From: Paradesertivirga mongoliensis
Lineage (GTDB): Bacteria; Bacteroidota; Bacteroidia; Sphingobacteriales; Sphingobacteriaceae
Assembly: GCF_024436395.1 (NCBI RefSeq)
Contig: NZ_JAFMZO010000002.1
Location: forward strand, 558,001 to 622,000
DNA length: 64,000 nt
Direction of reading: 5' to 3'
Under the pieces are notes generated by a model, which was given only the letters and a program-made list of their open reading frames with translations, searched no databases and was not told the DNA's origin. Below are positions 24,418 through 33,900 of this stretch, one piece after another. Made by a program: the position numbers and the translations under genes. Position 1 is the first letter of the stretch. Every line of letters begins with the position of its first letter.

Positions 24418-26664
24418 CTAAGAGAATTTCGCCCTTAATGCCGCCAGCTTATCTTTGATATCTCCATTCTCTTCCTTTTTCTTTTTTGGAGTTTCCTGCA
24501 GGCTGCGCTGCTCTCTTTGAGGCTTTACTTCATCCTTTTTCATCGATAAGGAAATCCTTTTCCGCCCGGCATCAACTTCTGTAACGGTAACCTCCACTTG
24601 CTGATGAACCTTCACTACTTCATTAGGGTCTTTTACAAACCGATTGGAAAGCTGACTTAAATGCACCAAACCATCCTGATGCACGCCGATATCCACAAAA
24701 GCGCCAAAGTTGGTGATATTCGTAACAATTCCAGGGAGGGTCATTCCAACTTTCAAGTCGGATACGCTATTGATTCCTTCGGTAAAACTAAAAGCTTCGA
24801 ACTGCTCGCGCGGATCGCGGCCTGGCTTGGCAAGCTCTTTTATAATATCATTTAAGGTAGGCAAGCCAACATTTTCGCCAACATACTTTTGAACCGGAAT
24901 CTTTTTCCGAAGACTTTCATCCTTCATCAAATCTTTAACAGTGCAATTTAAGTCCCTAGCCATTTGCTCAACCAGAGCATACCTTTCGGGATGCACTGCA
25001 CTGGCATCAAGCGGATGTTCAGCATTTCGGATTCGCAAAAAGCCGGCAGCCTGTTCAAAGGCCTTATCGCCCAGCCGCGGAACCTTTTTTAATTGTTCAC
25101 GCCTGGTAAATGCTCCGTTTTTATTGCGATACTCCACAATATTTCGAGCTATTTGCGGCCCCAGGCCCGAGATATAAGAAAGTACTTGCTTAGAGGCGGT
25201 ATTTAATTCTACTCCTACAGCATTCACGCAACTTATAACGGTATCATCTAAAGAAGTTTGAAGTTTATTTTGATCCACATCATGCTGATATTGGCCTACA
25301 CCTATCGATTTAGGGTCAATTTTCACCAGCTCGGCTAAAGGATCTGTTAATCTCCTCCCAATAGAGACAGCACCTCTGACAGTAACATCCTTATCGGGGA
25401 ACTCTTCGCGGGCGGCTTCGGAGGCAGAATAAATAGAGGCGCCGCTCTCGTTCACCATCACGATAAGGACATCTGGTAAATTCAATTTTCGAACAAATGC
25501 TTCAGTCTCCCTGCCAGCAGTGCCATTACCTATAGCTATAGCTTCAATCTGGTATTTGGATACAAGAAAGGGTATAGTCTTTTCAGCCTCGGCTAAGCCA
25601 CCGGCTCCGCTATGCGGATAAATATTTGTATTTTCTACTAGTTGTCCCTGTGCATCCAGACACACCACTTTACAGCCGGTTCGAAACCCGGGATCTATTG
25701 CCATTACACGTTTTTGACCAAGCGGCGCTGCTAATAATAACTGCCGGGCATTCTCGGCAAAAACACGAATTGCTTCCTCGTCGGCTTTTTTCTTGGTCAC
25801 CAGCCTTATTTCGGTTTCCAGCGAGGGTTTTAATAATCTCTTATACGAGTCGGCAACCGCCAACCTCATCTGCTCAGAAGAACTGTTATGGCCTTTTATG
25901 AAAATCTTTTCCAGATTAGCCAGAGCTTCATCCGCTGGCGGATAGATGTTCATAGAAAGTATCAGCTCTTTTTCTCCGCGACGTATAGCAAGAACCCTAT
26001 GCGAGGGCGCTGTCTTCACAGGCTCAGTCCAGTCGAAATAATCACGGTATTTTGCCCCCTCCTCTTCTTTACCGGATAGCACTTTAGACTCAAGCACACC
26101 TTTTTCCAGAAAAAGCTGTCTGCAAACTGCTCGCGCTTCTGGATTCTCACTCACCAGCTCAGCAATAATGTCTCTTGCACCAGCCAGCGCTTCGGCTTCC
26201 GATGAAACTCCCTTTTCAGGATCGATAAATTTGGAAGCTTCGACTTCAAGATCTGTTTTATTCTGGTCAAGGATCAGATCGGCAAAGGGTTGCAAGCCCT
26301 TTTCCCTTGCTATACTCGCCCTTGTTTTCTTTTTGGGCCGGTAGGGCAAGTAAATATCCTCCAGCACGCTCATTGCCTCAGCTCTCTCTATTTGCTGTTC
26401 CAATTGAGGAGTTAGTTTACCCAATTCGGACAAGGACTTCAAAATGGCATCCCGTCGTTTATCCAAATCCTTTAACTGATCAATCCTATCGCGTACAGCC
26501 GCAATCTGGACTTCATCTAAACTCCCTGTTAACTCTTTACGGTATCTCGATATAAACGGAACTGTCGCTCCCTCGTCCAACAACCCTACGGTAGCAGTAA
26601 CCTGCTTCTCGGCAATGCCTAACTCCTTTGCAATTTGCTTAAAGTGTGTGATCTTACTTTCCAT
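24418..26664 (-). CDS. tex: Tex-family RNA-binding transcription accessory protein
   Basis: A 748-residue protein with the full Tex architecture: N-terminal helical domain, YqgF/RuvC-like domain (AIDPGFRTGCKVVCLD, about 323-338), helix-hairpin-helix region (ISGLGPQIARNIVEYR), and a C-terminal S1 RNA-binding domain (VGMTLPGIVTNITNFGAFVD, about 647-666). Tex is related to eukaryotic Spt6, binds nucleic acid and influences transcription and virulence gene expression in several bacteria. A lysine-rich tail follows the S1 domain. It is monocistronic. Confidence 0.96.
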   Translation of the reverse strand: MESKITHFKQIAKELGIAEKQVTATVGLLDEGATVPFISRYRKELTGSLDEVQIAAVRDRIDQLKDLDKRRDAILKSLSELGKLTPQLEQQIERAEAMSVLEDIYLPYRPKKKTRASIAREKGLQPFADLILDQNKTDLEVEASKFIDPEKGVSSEAEALAGARDIIAELVSENPEARAVCRQLFLEKGVLESKVLSGKEEEGAKYRDYFDWTEPVKTAPSHRVLAIRRGEKELILSMNIYPPADEALANLEKIFIKGHNSSSEQMRLAVADSYKRLLKPSLETEIRLVTKKKADEEAIRVFAENARQLLLAAPLGQKRVMAIDPGFRTGCKVVCLDAQGQLVENTNIYPHSGAGGLAEAEKTIPFLVSKYQIEAIAIGNGTAGRETEAFVRKLNLPDVLIVMVNESGASIYSASEAAREEFPDKDVTVRGAVSIGRRLTDPLAELVKIDPKSIGVGQYQHDVDQNKLQTSLDDTVISCVNAVGVELNTASKQVLSYISGLGPQIARNIVEYRNKNGAFTRREQLKKVPRLGDKAFEQAAGFLRIRNAEHPLDASAVHPERYALVEQMARDLNCTVKDLMKDESLRKKIPVQKYVGENVGLPTLNDIIKELAKPGRDPREQFEAFSFTEGINSVSDLKVGMTLPGIVTNITNFGAFVDIGVHQDGLVHLSQLSNRFVKDPNEVVKVHQQVEVTVTEVDAGRKRISLSMKKDEVKPQREQRSLQETPKKKKEENGDIKDKLAALRAKFS

Positions 26665-26923
26665 CTGTTCTACGTCGCTAAGTTGGCGCTATAAGATGAA
26701 TATTCAAAAATTGCTTATCAACATTCTACCACTCCTCTCCCGATTATGATTCTACCTGCAAATTCTTTTCAGGGGAAAGATTTTTTCCTTTAACGAGTTT
26801 TAACGAATTCTCAAAAAACCGGCTCAAAAGCGCATCGTTTTTGAGAAATCCAGATAATAGGTTAATTCATTATTAATTTTTCATAAAAATTAAACTTTAT
26901 ATGAAAAATTATCAAAAACGAAT

Positions 26924-26931
26924 TACCTTTG
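26924..26931 (+). promoter_or_regulatory. -7 promoter element TACCTTTG
   Basis: Exact TAnnTTTG located 22 bp before the ATG of the following secreted-protein gene, predicting a leader of roughly 17 nt. Confidence 0.6.
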
Positions 26932-26953
26932 TTATGGATTTAATTTAAAGACT

Positions 26954-27454
26954 ATGAAAAAATTATCAATTGTTATCGCGTTTTTCTTATTAACTACCGC
27001 AACATTTGCCACCACAAAAGCAGAACGGAAAGATGATGTTAAAAAAATAGCATATAACGCCGTACAAAATTTTGAAGCAGATTTTAAAACCGCGAAGGAT
27101 GTATCCTGGAAAGTAAATGATCAATATATCAAGGCAAGCTTTACTTCTGAAGGAAAGAAGATGGCGGCTTTATACGATTTACAGGGAACGTACCTTGGTG
27201 CCGTTGAGTATTTAACTTACGAACAAATACCTTTAAAGGCTAGAACTGAAATACAAAAAAGATTTAAAGACTTTTCTTTCTCTTCTGCTCTTAAGATCGT
27301 AAGCAGACCGGAAGGCAATGAAAGCTTCAACGATGTGGGTACATATTGGGTAGATTTGATTAACGATGTTAAACAACTTTACGTAAGCGTTTCTCCTTCA
27401 TTGAGCGTGGCTCTCCATAAAACCCTTACCATCGAGACCACAGCAAGCAACTAA
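26954..27454 (+). CDS. Secreted hypothetical protein (166 aa)
   Basis: The protein has a clear signal peptide (MKKLSIVIAFFLLTTATFA) and a mature part of about 145 residues. The mature part contains a strand-rich core (AKDVSWKVNDQYIKASFTSE, then KKMAALYDLQGTYLGAVEYL) that resembles the PepSY-like pattern of short Bacteroidota periplasmic proteins, in which a W-x-x-x-x-x-Y-x-A-x-F motif recurs. The gene has its own -7 element and terminator, so it is monocistronic. I give no function. Confidence 0.7.
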   Translation: MKKLSIVIAFFLLTTATFATTKAERKDDVKKIAYNAVQNFEADFKTAKDVSWKVNDQYIKASFTSEGKKMAALYDLQGTYLGAVEYLTYEQIPLKARTEIQKRFKDFSFSSALKIVSRPEGNESFNDVGTYWVDLINDVKQLYVSVSPSLSVALHKTLTIETTASN

Positions 27455-27480
27455 AAAACTTCAAAACTCTTATTGAACAA

Positions 27481-27509
27481 ATCGCCAGTTAGCCTGGCGA
27501 TTTTTTTTT
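27481..27509 (+). terminator. Rho-independent terminator
   Basis: Perfect 8-bp stem ATCGCCAG/CTGGCGAT with a 5-nt loop, followed by nine T. It ends the secreted-protein transcript and shows that galactokinase 1 starts downstream of it, not at 27508. Confidence 0.93.
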
Positions 27510-27648
27510 GCTTGTCCACACACCATTCCAACTGCTATATAATAAGCGCATCAATCTCCATAAATTTCAAAATCAGCAGCTTAAAAATTCAAAATCTATA
27601 TTACAGCAAAAAAATTATTATAATTTAGCCGCTTCATTAAAAATTAAC

Positions 27649-28800
27649 ATGTTAGAGCAGTTAAAAGAACAGTTCAAAGAGTCTTTTGGTCAGGAGAATA
27701 AAAACGCATTTTTTGCTCCAGGTAGAGTTAACTTAATTGGCGAGCATATAGATTATAACGGAGGTTTAGTAATGCCTTGTGCAATTACCTATGGAACCAC
27801 CCTTTTAACAGCGCCTAACAAAGAGGGCATTTTTAGATTTAGAAGCACAAACTTCGACGAAACTCTTGATATCGAAGTAAATGAATCGTATCAAAAAACG
27901 GGCAGCGCCTGGTATAATTATCCTTTAGGAGTAATTCATAATTTTTTGAAAGACGAGAAGGAGGTTGAAGGCCTGGATATGCTCTTCTTTGGTAACCTTC
28001 CAATCGGAGCCGGACTTTCATCCTCTGCTTCTATCGAAATTGTGACTGCCTTTGCAATTAACAGTCTGTTTAAAGGCGGACTTTCCAAGCTTGACCTGGT
28101 TGTACTAAGCAAAATTGTTGAAAATGAGTTCATCGGTGTTAACTCCGGAATCATGGACCAGTTTGCCGTTACTTTTGGAGAAAAAGAAAAAACACTGAAG
28201 TTAAATTGTGAGACCCTCGATTACCAGGCCGTAGATTGCAATCTTGGCGATCATCTGCTGGCTATCATTAATACTAATAAGCCGCGAAAACTAGCGGAAT
28301 CGAAGTATAATGAGCGTGTGGGGGAATGTCAAACGGCATTAAAAGCACTTCAAAAGGAACTAAGCATCACTAATCTTTGCGATATTGATTCTGAAACTTT
28401 TGAAAAACATAAACACCTGATACCCGACGCTACCGTGGTAAATCGCGCAAAACACGTTGTTGAAGAAAACGACAGGGTGGAACTGGCGGCGGTAGCGCTT
28501 GCAGAGAACCGCCTGACAGATTTCGGAAACCTGATGTATTCGTCTCACGATTCATTAAAGAATCTTTACGAAGTTTCTGGCAAGGAATTAGACACCATCG
28601 TTGAGTTTTGCCTGCATTATCCGGAAGTTTCAGGCGCTCGTATGACAGGGGCGGGCTTTGGCGGTTGTGCTATCGCACTCGTAAAAAAGGATTATTTTGA
28701 AGATTTCAGCAATAAAATAACCGGGTATTATACAGAAAAAATAGGCTATGCTCCTTCCGTATATAGCTCAGAGATAGGCGCCGGTGTCCGCGAAATTTAA
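27649..28800 (+). CDS. galK: Galactokinase (copy 1)
   Basis: A GHMP-family sugar kinase of 383 residues from the ATG at 27649, which phosphorylates galactose at C1 using ATP. The galactokinase signature GRVNLIGEHIDYNGG is near residues 25-39, the ATP-binding motif PIGAGLSSSAS follows, the catalytic aspartate is in GIMDQF, and motif 3 is GAGFGGC. The longer frame from 27508 would start inside a terminator. A second galactokinase lies at 57.7 kb. No galT or galE is adjacent, so copy-specific roles cannot be read; this copy is the closer one in pattern to enterobacterial GalK. Confidence 0.93.
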   Translation: MLEQLKEQFKESFGQENKNAFFAPGRVNLIGEHIDYNGGLVMPCAITYGTTLLTAPNKEGIFRFRSTNFDETLDIEVNESYQKTGSAWYNYPLGVIHNFLKDEKEVEGLDMLFFGNLPIGAGLSSSASIEIVTAFAINSLFKGGLSKLDLVVLSKIVENEFIGVNSGIMDQFAVTFGEKEKTLKLNCETLDYQAVDCNLGDHLLAIINTNKPRKLAESKYNERVGECQTALKALQKELSITNLCDIDSETFEKHKHLIPDATVVNRAKHVVEENDRVELAAVALAENRLTDFGNLMYSSHDSLKNLYEVSGKELDTIVEFCLHYPEVSGARMTGAGFGGCAIALVKKDYFEDFSNKITGYYTEKIGYAPSVYSSEIGAGVREI

Positions 28801-28852
28801 TTCGAACACGAAAACAGCTTAGATTTTTCTCAGGTGTTAACCTAAATTACAA

Positions 28853-29386
28853 ATGAAGTTAAAACTCGATGAGCTGAATCGCGCCAGCGTTGAAGAATTT
28901 AAACGGCAACAAAAACTTCCTGTTGTAGTCGTTCTCGATAATGTAAGAAGCCTGCATAACGTGGGTTCGATCTTTCGTACCTGCGATGGTTTTGCTGTAG
29001 AAGAAGTCATTTTATGCGGGATAACTGGTCTGCCACCCCACCGTGAAATAGAAAAAACTGCTTTGGGGGCTACCCATTCTATAGATTGGCGCTATTTCGA
29101 GAGCACCTTACTTGCCATTGAAGATCTACGTACAAGAGGATATCACATTACAGCTGTAGAACAGGCTAAAAACAGTATTCAACTTAATGACTTTCGCGCT
29201 TTGTCCGCTAAGAAATATGCACTGATATTTGGGAACGAGGTTAACGGCGTATCCGACGAGGTAATGTCTACTGTAGATGACTGCATCGAAATCCCTCAAT
29301 TTGGAACAAAACACTCTTTCAATATCGTTGTATCGGCAGGTATTGTTCTTTGGGACTTATTCGCCAAACTCAAATTGAAATATTAA
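28853..29386 (+). CDS. TrmH/SpoU-family RNA 2'-O-methyltransferase
   Basis: A compact 177-residue SPOUT methyltransferase, a family whose C-terminal trefoil knot binds S-adenosylmethionine and which methylates ribose 2'-OH in tRNA or rRNA. The three family motifs are present: NVGSIFRT (motif 1, about 35-42), IFGNEVNGVS (motif 2, about 122-131) and IEIPQFGTKHSFNIVVSAGI (motif 3). It lacks the N-terminal substrate-recognition domain of RlmB-type enzymes, so a tRNA substrate is more likely. It follows galactokinase 1 by 52 bp and ends at a terminator. Confidence 0.93.
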   Translation: MKLKLDELNRASVEEFKRQQKLPVVVVLDNVRSLHNVGSIFRTCDGFAVEEVILCGITGLPPHREIEKTALGATHSIDWRYFESTLLAIEDLRTRGYHITAVEQAKNSIQLNDFRALSAKKYALIFGNEVNGVSDEVMSTVDDCIEIPQFGTKHSFNIVVSAGIVLWDLFAKLKLKY

Positions 29387-29400
29387 TCTTTTAACAAAAA

Positions 29401-29425
29401 AATCCCGGCTTTTAGGGCCGGGATT
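29401..29425. terminator. Bidirectional terminator between trmH-like gene and gltD
   Basis: AATCCCGGC pairs with GCCGGGATT over a 7-nt loop, with an A run on the left and T run on the right, so it can end both converging transcripts. Confidence 0.9.
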
Positions 29426-29446
29426 TTGTTTAACTAGTCATATATC

Positions 29447-30919
29447 CTAGAAAGCATACATGCTCTCAGCATCTTTACTTTCTAATGCGGTACTTCCGCT
29501 TAAGAATTGATCTACTCTTCTTGCAGCTTCACGTCCTTCAGAAATAGCCCAAACAACCAATGACTGACCTCTTCTCATATCACCCGCCGCAAAAACCTTA
29601 TTGATGTTGGTTTGATAAGATCCCTCTTTCGCTTTTACATTGCCACGTTCATCCAGATCAACCCCCAACTGCTCTAGTAAACCAGTTTTTTGAGGGTGAA
29701 GGAATCCCATTGCGAGGAATGCATACTGAGCAGGGAGCTCGCGCTCGCTACCAGCAACTTCAGAGAATTTAAGAGGACGTCCTAAGAAATCTGTCTCCCA
29801 TTCTACGTCGATAACTTTAACGGCTTTGAGGTTACCTTTTCCGTCGCCAATAAATTCTTTGGTGCTAATGCCCCAGAACCGCTCACATCCTTCTTCGTGA
29901 GAACTGGTGGTTTTTAAAAGCATTGGATAGGTTGGCCATGGCATTGCGTCTGTGCGCTGCGCCGGTGGGTTTGGCATTAACTCAAATTGAGTAATTGATT
30001 TCGCTCTCTGGCGATTCGAAGTCCCCACACAGTCGGAACCGGTATCACCACCACCAATCACAATCACATCTTTTCCTTCAACGAATATCTCCTCTGTTGA
30101 ATAAAGTTCGTTACTTACACGCTGATTGCTCTGCTTCAGGAATTCCATCGCAAAATAAACTCCCTTTAAATCGCGTCCGGGCACGGGAAGATCACGTGGA
30201 ATAGTAGAACCACCGGAAAGAACCACAGCATCAAAAGTCCGCATAATCTCATCTCCGCTGATATCTTTCCCAACTTCCGTGTTATATTTAAAGATGATTC
30301 CATCTTCTTCCATTAATTTAACACGGCGCTCAACAACCCATTTTTCGAGTTTAAAATCCGGGATACCGTAACGCAGTAGCCCGCCTGCTTGTGCATCGCG
30401 CTCAAAAACAGTAACCGTGTGCCCAGCTTTGTTTAACTGTGCTGCTGCCGCCAAACCAGCGGGTCCAGAACCAATTACTGCCACCGTCTTTCCGGAACGG
30501 ATGAAAGGAGCTTTGGAGGTTACCAGGCCTTTAGCGAAGGCTATTTCTATAATATGTTTTTCTATTTCCTCGATAGCAACAGCTGGCTTATTTATACCAA
30601 GCACACAAGCGGATTCGCAAGGCGCAGGACAAATTCGGCCTGTAAATTCAGGGAAATTATTAGTTGACGAGAGTATACGGTAAGCTTCTTCCCAGTTTTC
30701 TTTATATACTGCATCATTAAACTCGGGGATGATATTTCCGAGCGGGCAGCCGTTATGACAAAACGGGATACCACAGTTCATACAACGTGCAGACTGTTCG
30801 TTCAGCTTCTCTTCCGAATAAGTGCCAACAAATTCTTTGTAATCATTAACGCGCTCTTCAGGAGATCTTTTTTGGGGAAGTTCTCTTGCGTATTCCTTAA
30901 ATCCTGTAATTTTTCCCAT
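29447..30919 (-). CDS. gltD: Glutamate synthase, small (beta) subunit
   Basis: A 490-residue flavoprotein that takes electrons from NAD(P)H and passes them to the large subunit for glutamate synthesis from glutamine and 2-oxoglutarate. Cysteine clusters that hold the [4Fe-4S] centres are visible (CMNCGIPFCHNGCP about 47-60, CPAPCESAC about 97-105). The FAD-binding loop is GSGPAGLAAAA (about 150-160) and the NAD(P)-binding loop GGGDTGSDC. It starts 2 bp after gltB ends, so the two are translated from one mRNA. Confidence 0.97.
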   Translation of the reverse strand: MGKITGFKEYARELPQKRSPEERVNDYKEFVGTYSEEKLNEQSARCMNCGIPFCHNGCPLGNIIPEFNDAVYKENWEEAYRILSSTNNFPEFTGRICPAPCESACVLGINKPAVAIEEIEKHIIEIAFAKGLVTSKAPFIRSGKTVAVIGSGPAGLAAAAQLNKAGHTVTVFERDAQAGGLLRYGIPDFKLEKWVVERRVKLMEEDGIIFKYNTEVGKDISGDEIMRTFDAVVLSGGSTIPRDLPVPGRDLKGVYFAMEFLKQSNQRVSNELYSTEEIFVEGKDVIVIGGGDTGSDCVGTSNRQRAKSITQFELMPNPPAQRTDAMPWPTYPMLLKTTSSHEEGCERFWGISTKEFIGDGKGNLKAVKVIDVEWETDFLGRPLKFSEVAGSERELPAQYAFLAMGFLHPQKTGLLEQLGVDLDERGNVKAKEGSYQTNINKVFAAGDMRRGQSLVVWAISEGREAARRVDQFLSGSTALESKDAESMYAF

Positions 30920-30921
30920 AA

Positions 30922-33900
30922 TTAATTAACTGACTGAAATTGTGCGTGTTGCAATACTTTTTTATACTCTTTAGGGAACACCTTAATAAATTTACTTTTT
31001 TCATCGTCCCAGTTGTTCAGAATACGCTGAGCCAACTGACTTTGAGTTAACTGTGAATGTGTACGAAGCAGAGCTGTAATTTGCTCTTCATCTGTCGCTG
31101 TAAGCGGATCCAGGTCCACCATTTCAGGATTGCAATTGTCGGCAAAGTCGCCATCAATATCATAGATCCATGCAATACCACCACTCATACCTGCAGCGAA
31201 ATTCCTTCCAGTTTTGCCAAGGATCAAAGCACGTCCGCCTGTCATGTATTCACATCCGTGATCGCCTACCCCTTCAACTACCGCAGTTGCGCCAGAGTTA
31301 CGTACTGCAAAACGTTCACCAGCCTGACCGCGAACAAATAACTCACCAGAGGTCGCGCCATACAAAGCCACGTTTCCGATTATAATATTGTCTTCAGGAA
31401 CCAAAGAGCTTACCGAAGATGGGTAAATTGCTAATCTGGCGCCTGACAAACCTTTACCAACATAGTCGTTTGCTTCACCTTCAAGTTCAAAGCTTATGCC
31501 TTTGGCACAAAATGCTCCGAAACTCTGTCCGGCTGACCCACTGAACTTAAAGTTAATGGTGTTATCAGGTAAACCAGCAGCCTGGTATACTTTTGAAACT
31601 TCATTTGAAAGAAGTGTTCCAAGGGTACGGTCGGTATTTTTCAATTCGAAACTAGCAAATACCGGGGTTTTATTCTCTAAAGCCTGTTTTGCATGCTCTA
31701 AAAGCTTCCAATCCAGGATTGCAGCCATTCCATGATCCTGAGCTTCGCTGTTGTAAAGCGTTTGCTTAGAAGGATTGGTAACTGGATAAAGAATTGCTGA
31801 TAAATCTACAGTTTTAGCTTTCCAGTGTTTACTTCCCTCGCGTGCTTTCAGGAACTGGGCACGACCCACCATATCGTTGATCGTTCTGAAGCCAAGGTCA
31901 GCCATGATCTCGCGTAACTCCTCTACCATAAAATGGAAGAGATTCACTATATGCTCAGGTTTTCCGCTAAACAATTTACGCAGTTCAGGATCTTGTGTAG
32001 CAACACCAACTGGGCATGTGTTTAAATGACACTTACGCATCATGATACAGCCGCCAGCAACCAGTGCAGCCGTAGCTACTCCCCATTCCTCTGCTCCAAG
32101 TAATGTAGCGATAGCAATATCACGACCGGTTTTCAACTGTCCGTCTGCCTGAAGAACCACGCGGCTTCTTAACTGATTTCTAACCAGCGTTTGATGAGCT
32201 TCCGCTAATCCGAGTTCGAATGGTAAACCTGCATGCTTAATAGAACTGATTGGAGATGCTCCGGTACCGCCATCATAACCTGCAATCAGAATCACATCGG
32301 CATGAGCTTTCGCTACCCCAGCCGCAATCGTACCTACACCTGCTTTAGAAACCAATTTCACGTTGATTCTTGCATCACGGTTTGCATTCTTCAAGTCGAA
32401 GATAAGCTGCGCTAAATCCTCAATCGAGTAGATATCGTGGTGAGGAGGAGGAGAAATCAAACCAACTCCAGGCGTTGAGTGGCGCACTTTAGCGATCCAC
32501 TCGTCAACTTTATGTCCCGGTAACTGCCCGCCCTCTCCCGGCTTAGCACCCTGAGCCATTTTAATCTGAAGCTCATCAGCGTTAGTAAGATAATATGAGG
32601 TTACTCCGAAACGACCTGAGGCAACCTGCTTGATAGCAGAACGCATAGAATCGCCATTTGGCAATTTCTCATAACGCATTTCGTCCTCACCGCCTTCGCC
32701 TGTATTACTCTTTCCGCCTACTCTGTTCATCGCGATAGCTAAAGTGCTATGCGCTTCGTGAGAGATAGAACCGAAAGACATTGCACCAGTAGCAAAACGT
32801 TTTAATATTGATTCTGCTGGCTCAACCTCCGACAATGGAATCGGCTCGCGGTGATGTGCGAAATCCAATAAGCCACGCAAAGTATACATCTTCTCCGACT
32901 GATCGTTTACAGCTTTTGCATAGTTTTTATAGATGGAATAATCACCCATACGTGTTGACTGTTGCAATAAGTGTACAGTTTGAGGATTAAACAAATGTGC
33001 CTCCCCACGACGCTTCCACTGATAAATACCACCTTCGGGCAACAACTGCTCCTCAGGTTTGGCATAAATGAAGCCATGGTTATGTTTAAATATGGTCTCC
33101 TTCGCAATTTCATCCAATCCTAAACCACCGATACGGGTTACAGAACCGCAGAAATATTTGTCTACTACCGACCTATTGATACCAAGGATTTCAAAGATCT
33201 GCGCTCCGTGATATGACTGAAGAGTTGAAATTCCCATTTTAGAGAAAATCTTCAATAATCCGTCGCAAACAGATTTAATATAGTTTTTAGAAAGATATTT
33301 GAACTCTAGCGATGTTTCAATTTTACCTTCTTCTTTTAATGCATGAATGGTTTCAAGTGCCAGATATGGGTTGATCGCCGTGGCTCCAAAGCCAAGAAGA
33401 CAAGCGAAATGGTGAACTTCCCACACATCTCCGGCTTCTACAACTAAACCAACCTGACCGCGGTAGCCTTTCTTAATTAAGTGATGATGAACCGCAGAAA
33501 CAGCAAGCAAAGAAGGGATCGGCGCATGCTGAGAATCAACTGCTCTGTCTGAAAGGATAAGAACTTCAAATCCGTCGTTTACTGCATCTTCTGCATAACG
33601 ACAAAGTCTTTCCAATCCATTTTGCAACGAACCTTTCTGACCATCTGCTTTAAAATATGTTTGAAGGGTTTTTGCATTGAACATGCCGGTATCAATACTT
33701 CTAAGCTTTTCAAGCTCGAGATTCGTTAGAATTGGCTGCTGCAATGCTACGCAATGACAATGCATTTTATCTTCGTCGAACAGGTTACCGTTGCTACCGA
33801 TAAAGGTAGAAAGGCTCATTACCATGCGCTCACGAATCGGATCGATTGGCGGATTAGTTACCTGGGCGAAGAATTGCTTAAAATAGCTCGACAAATGCTG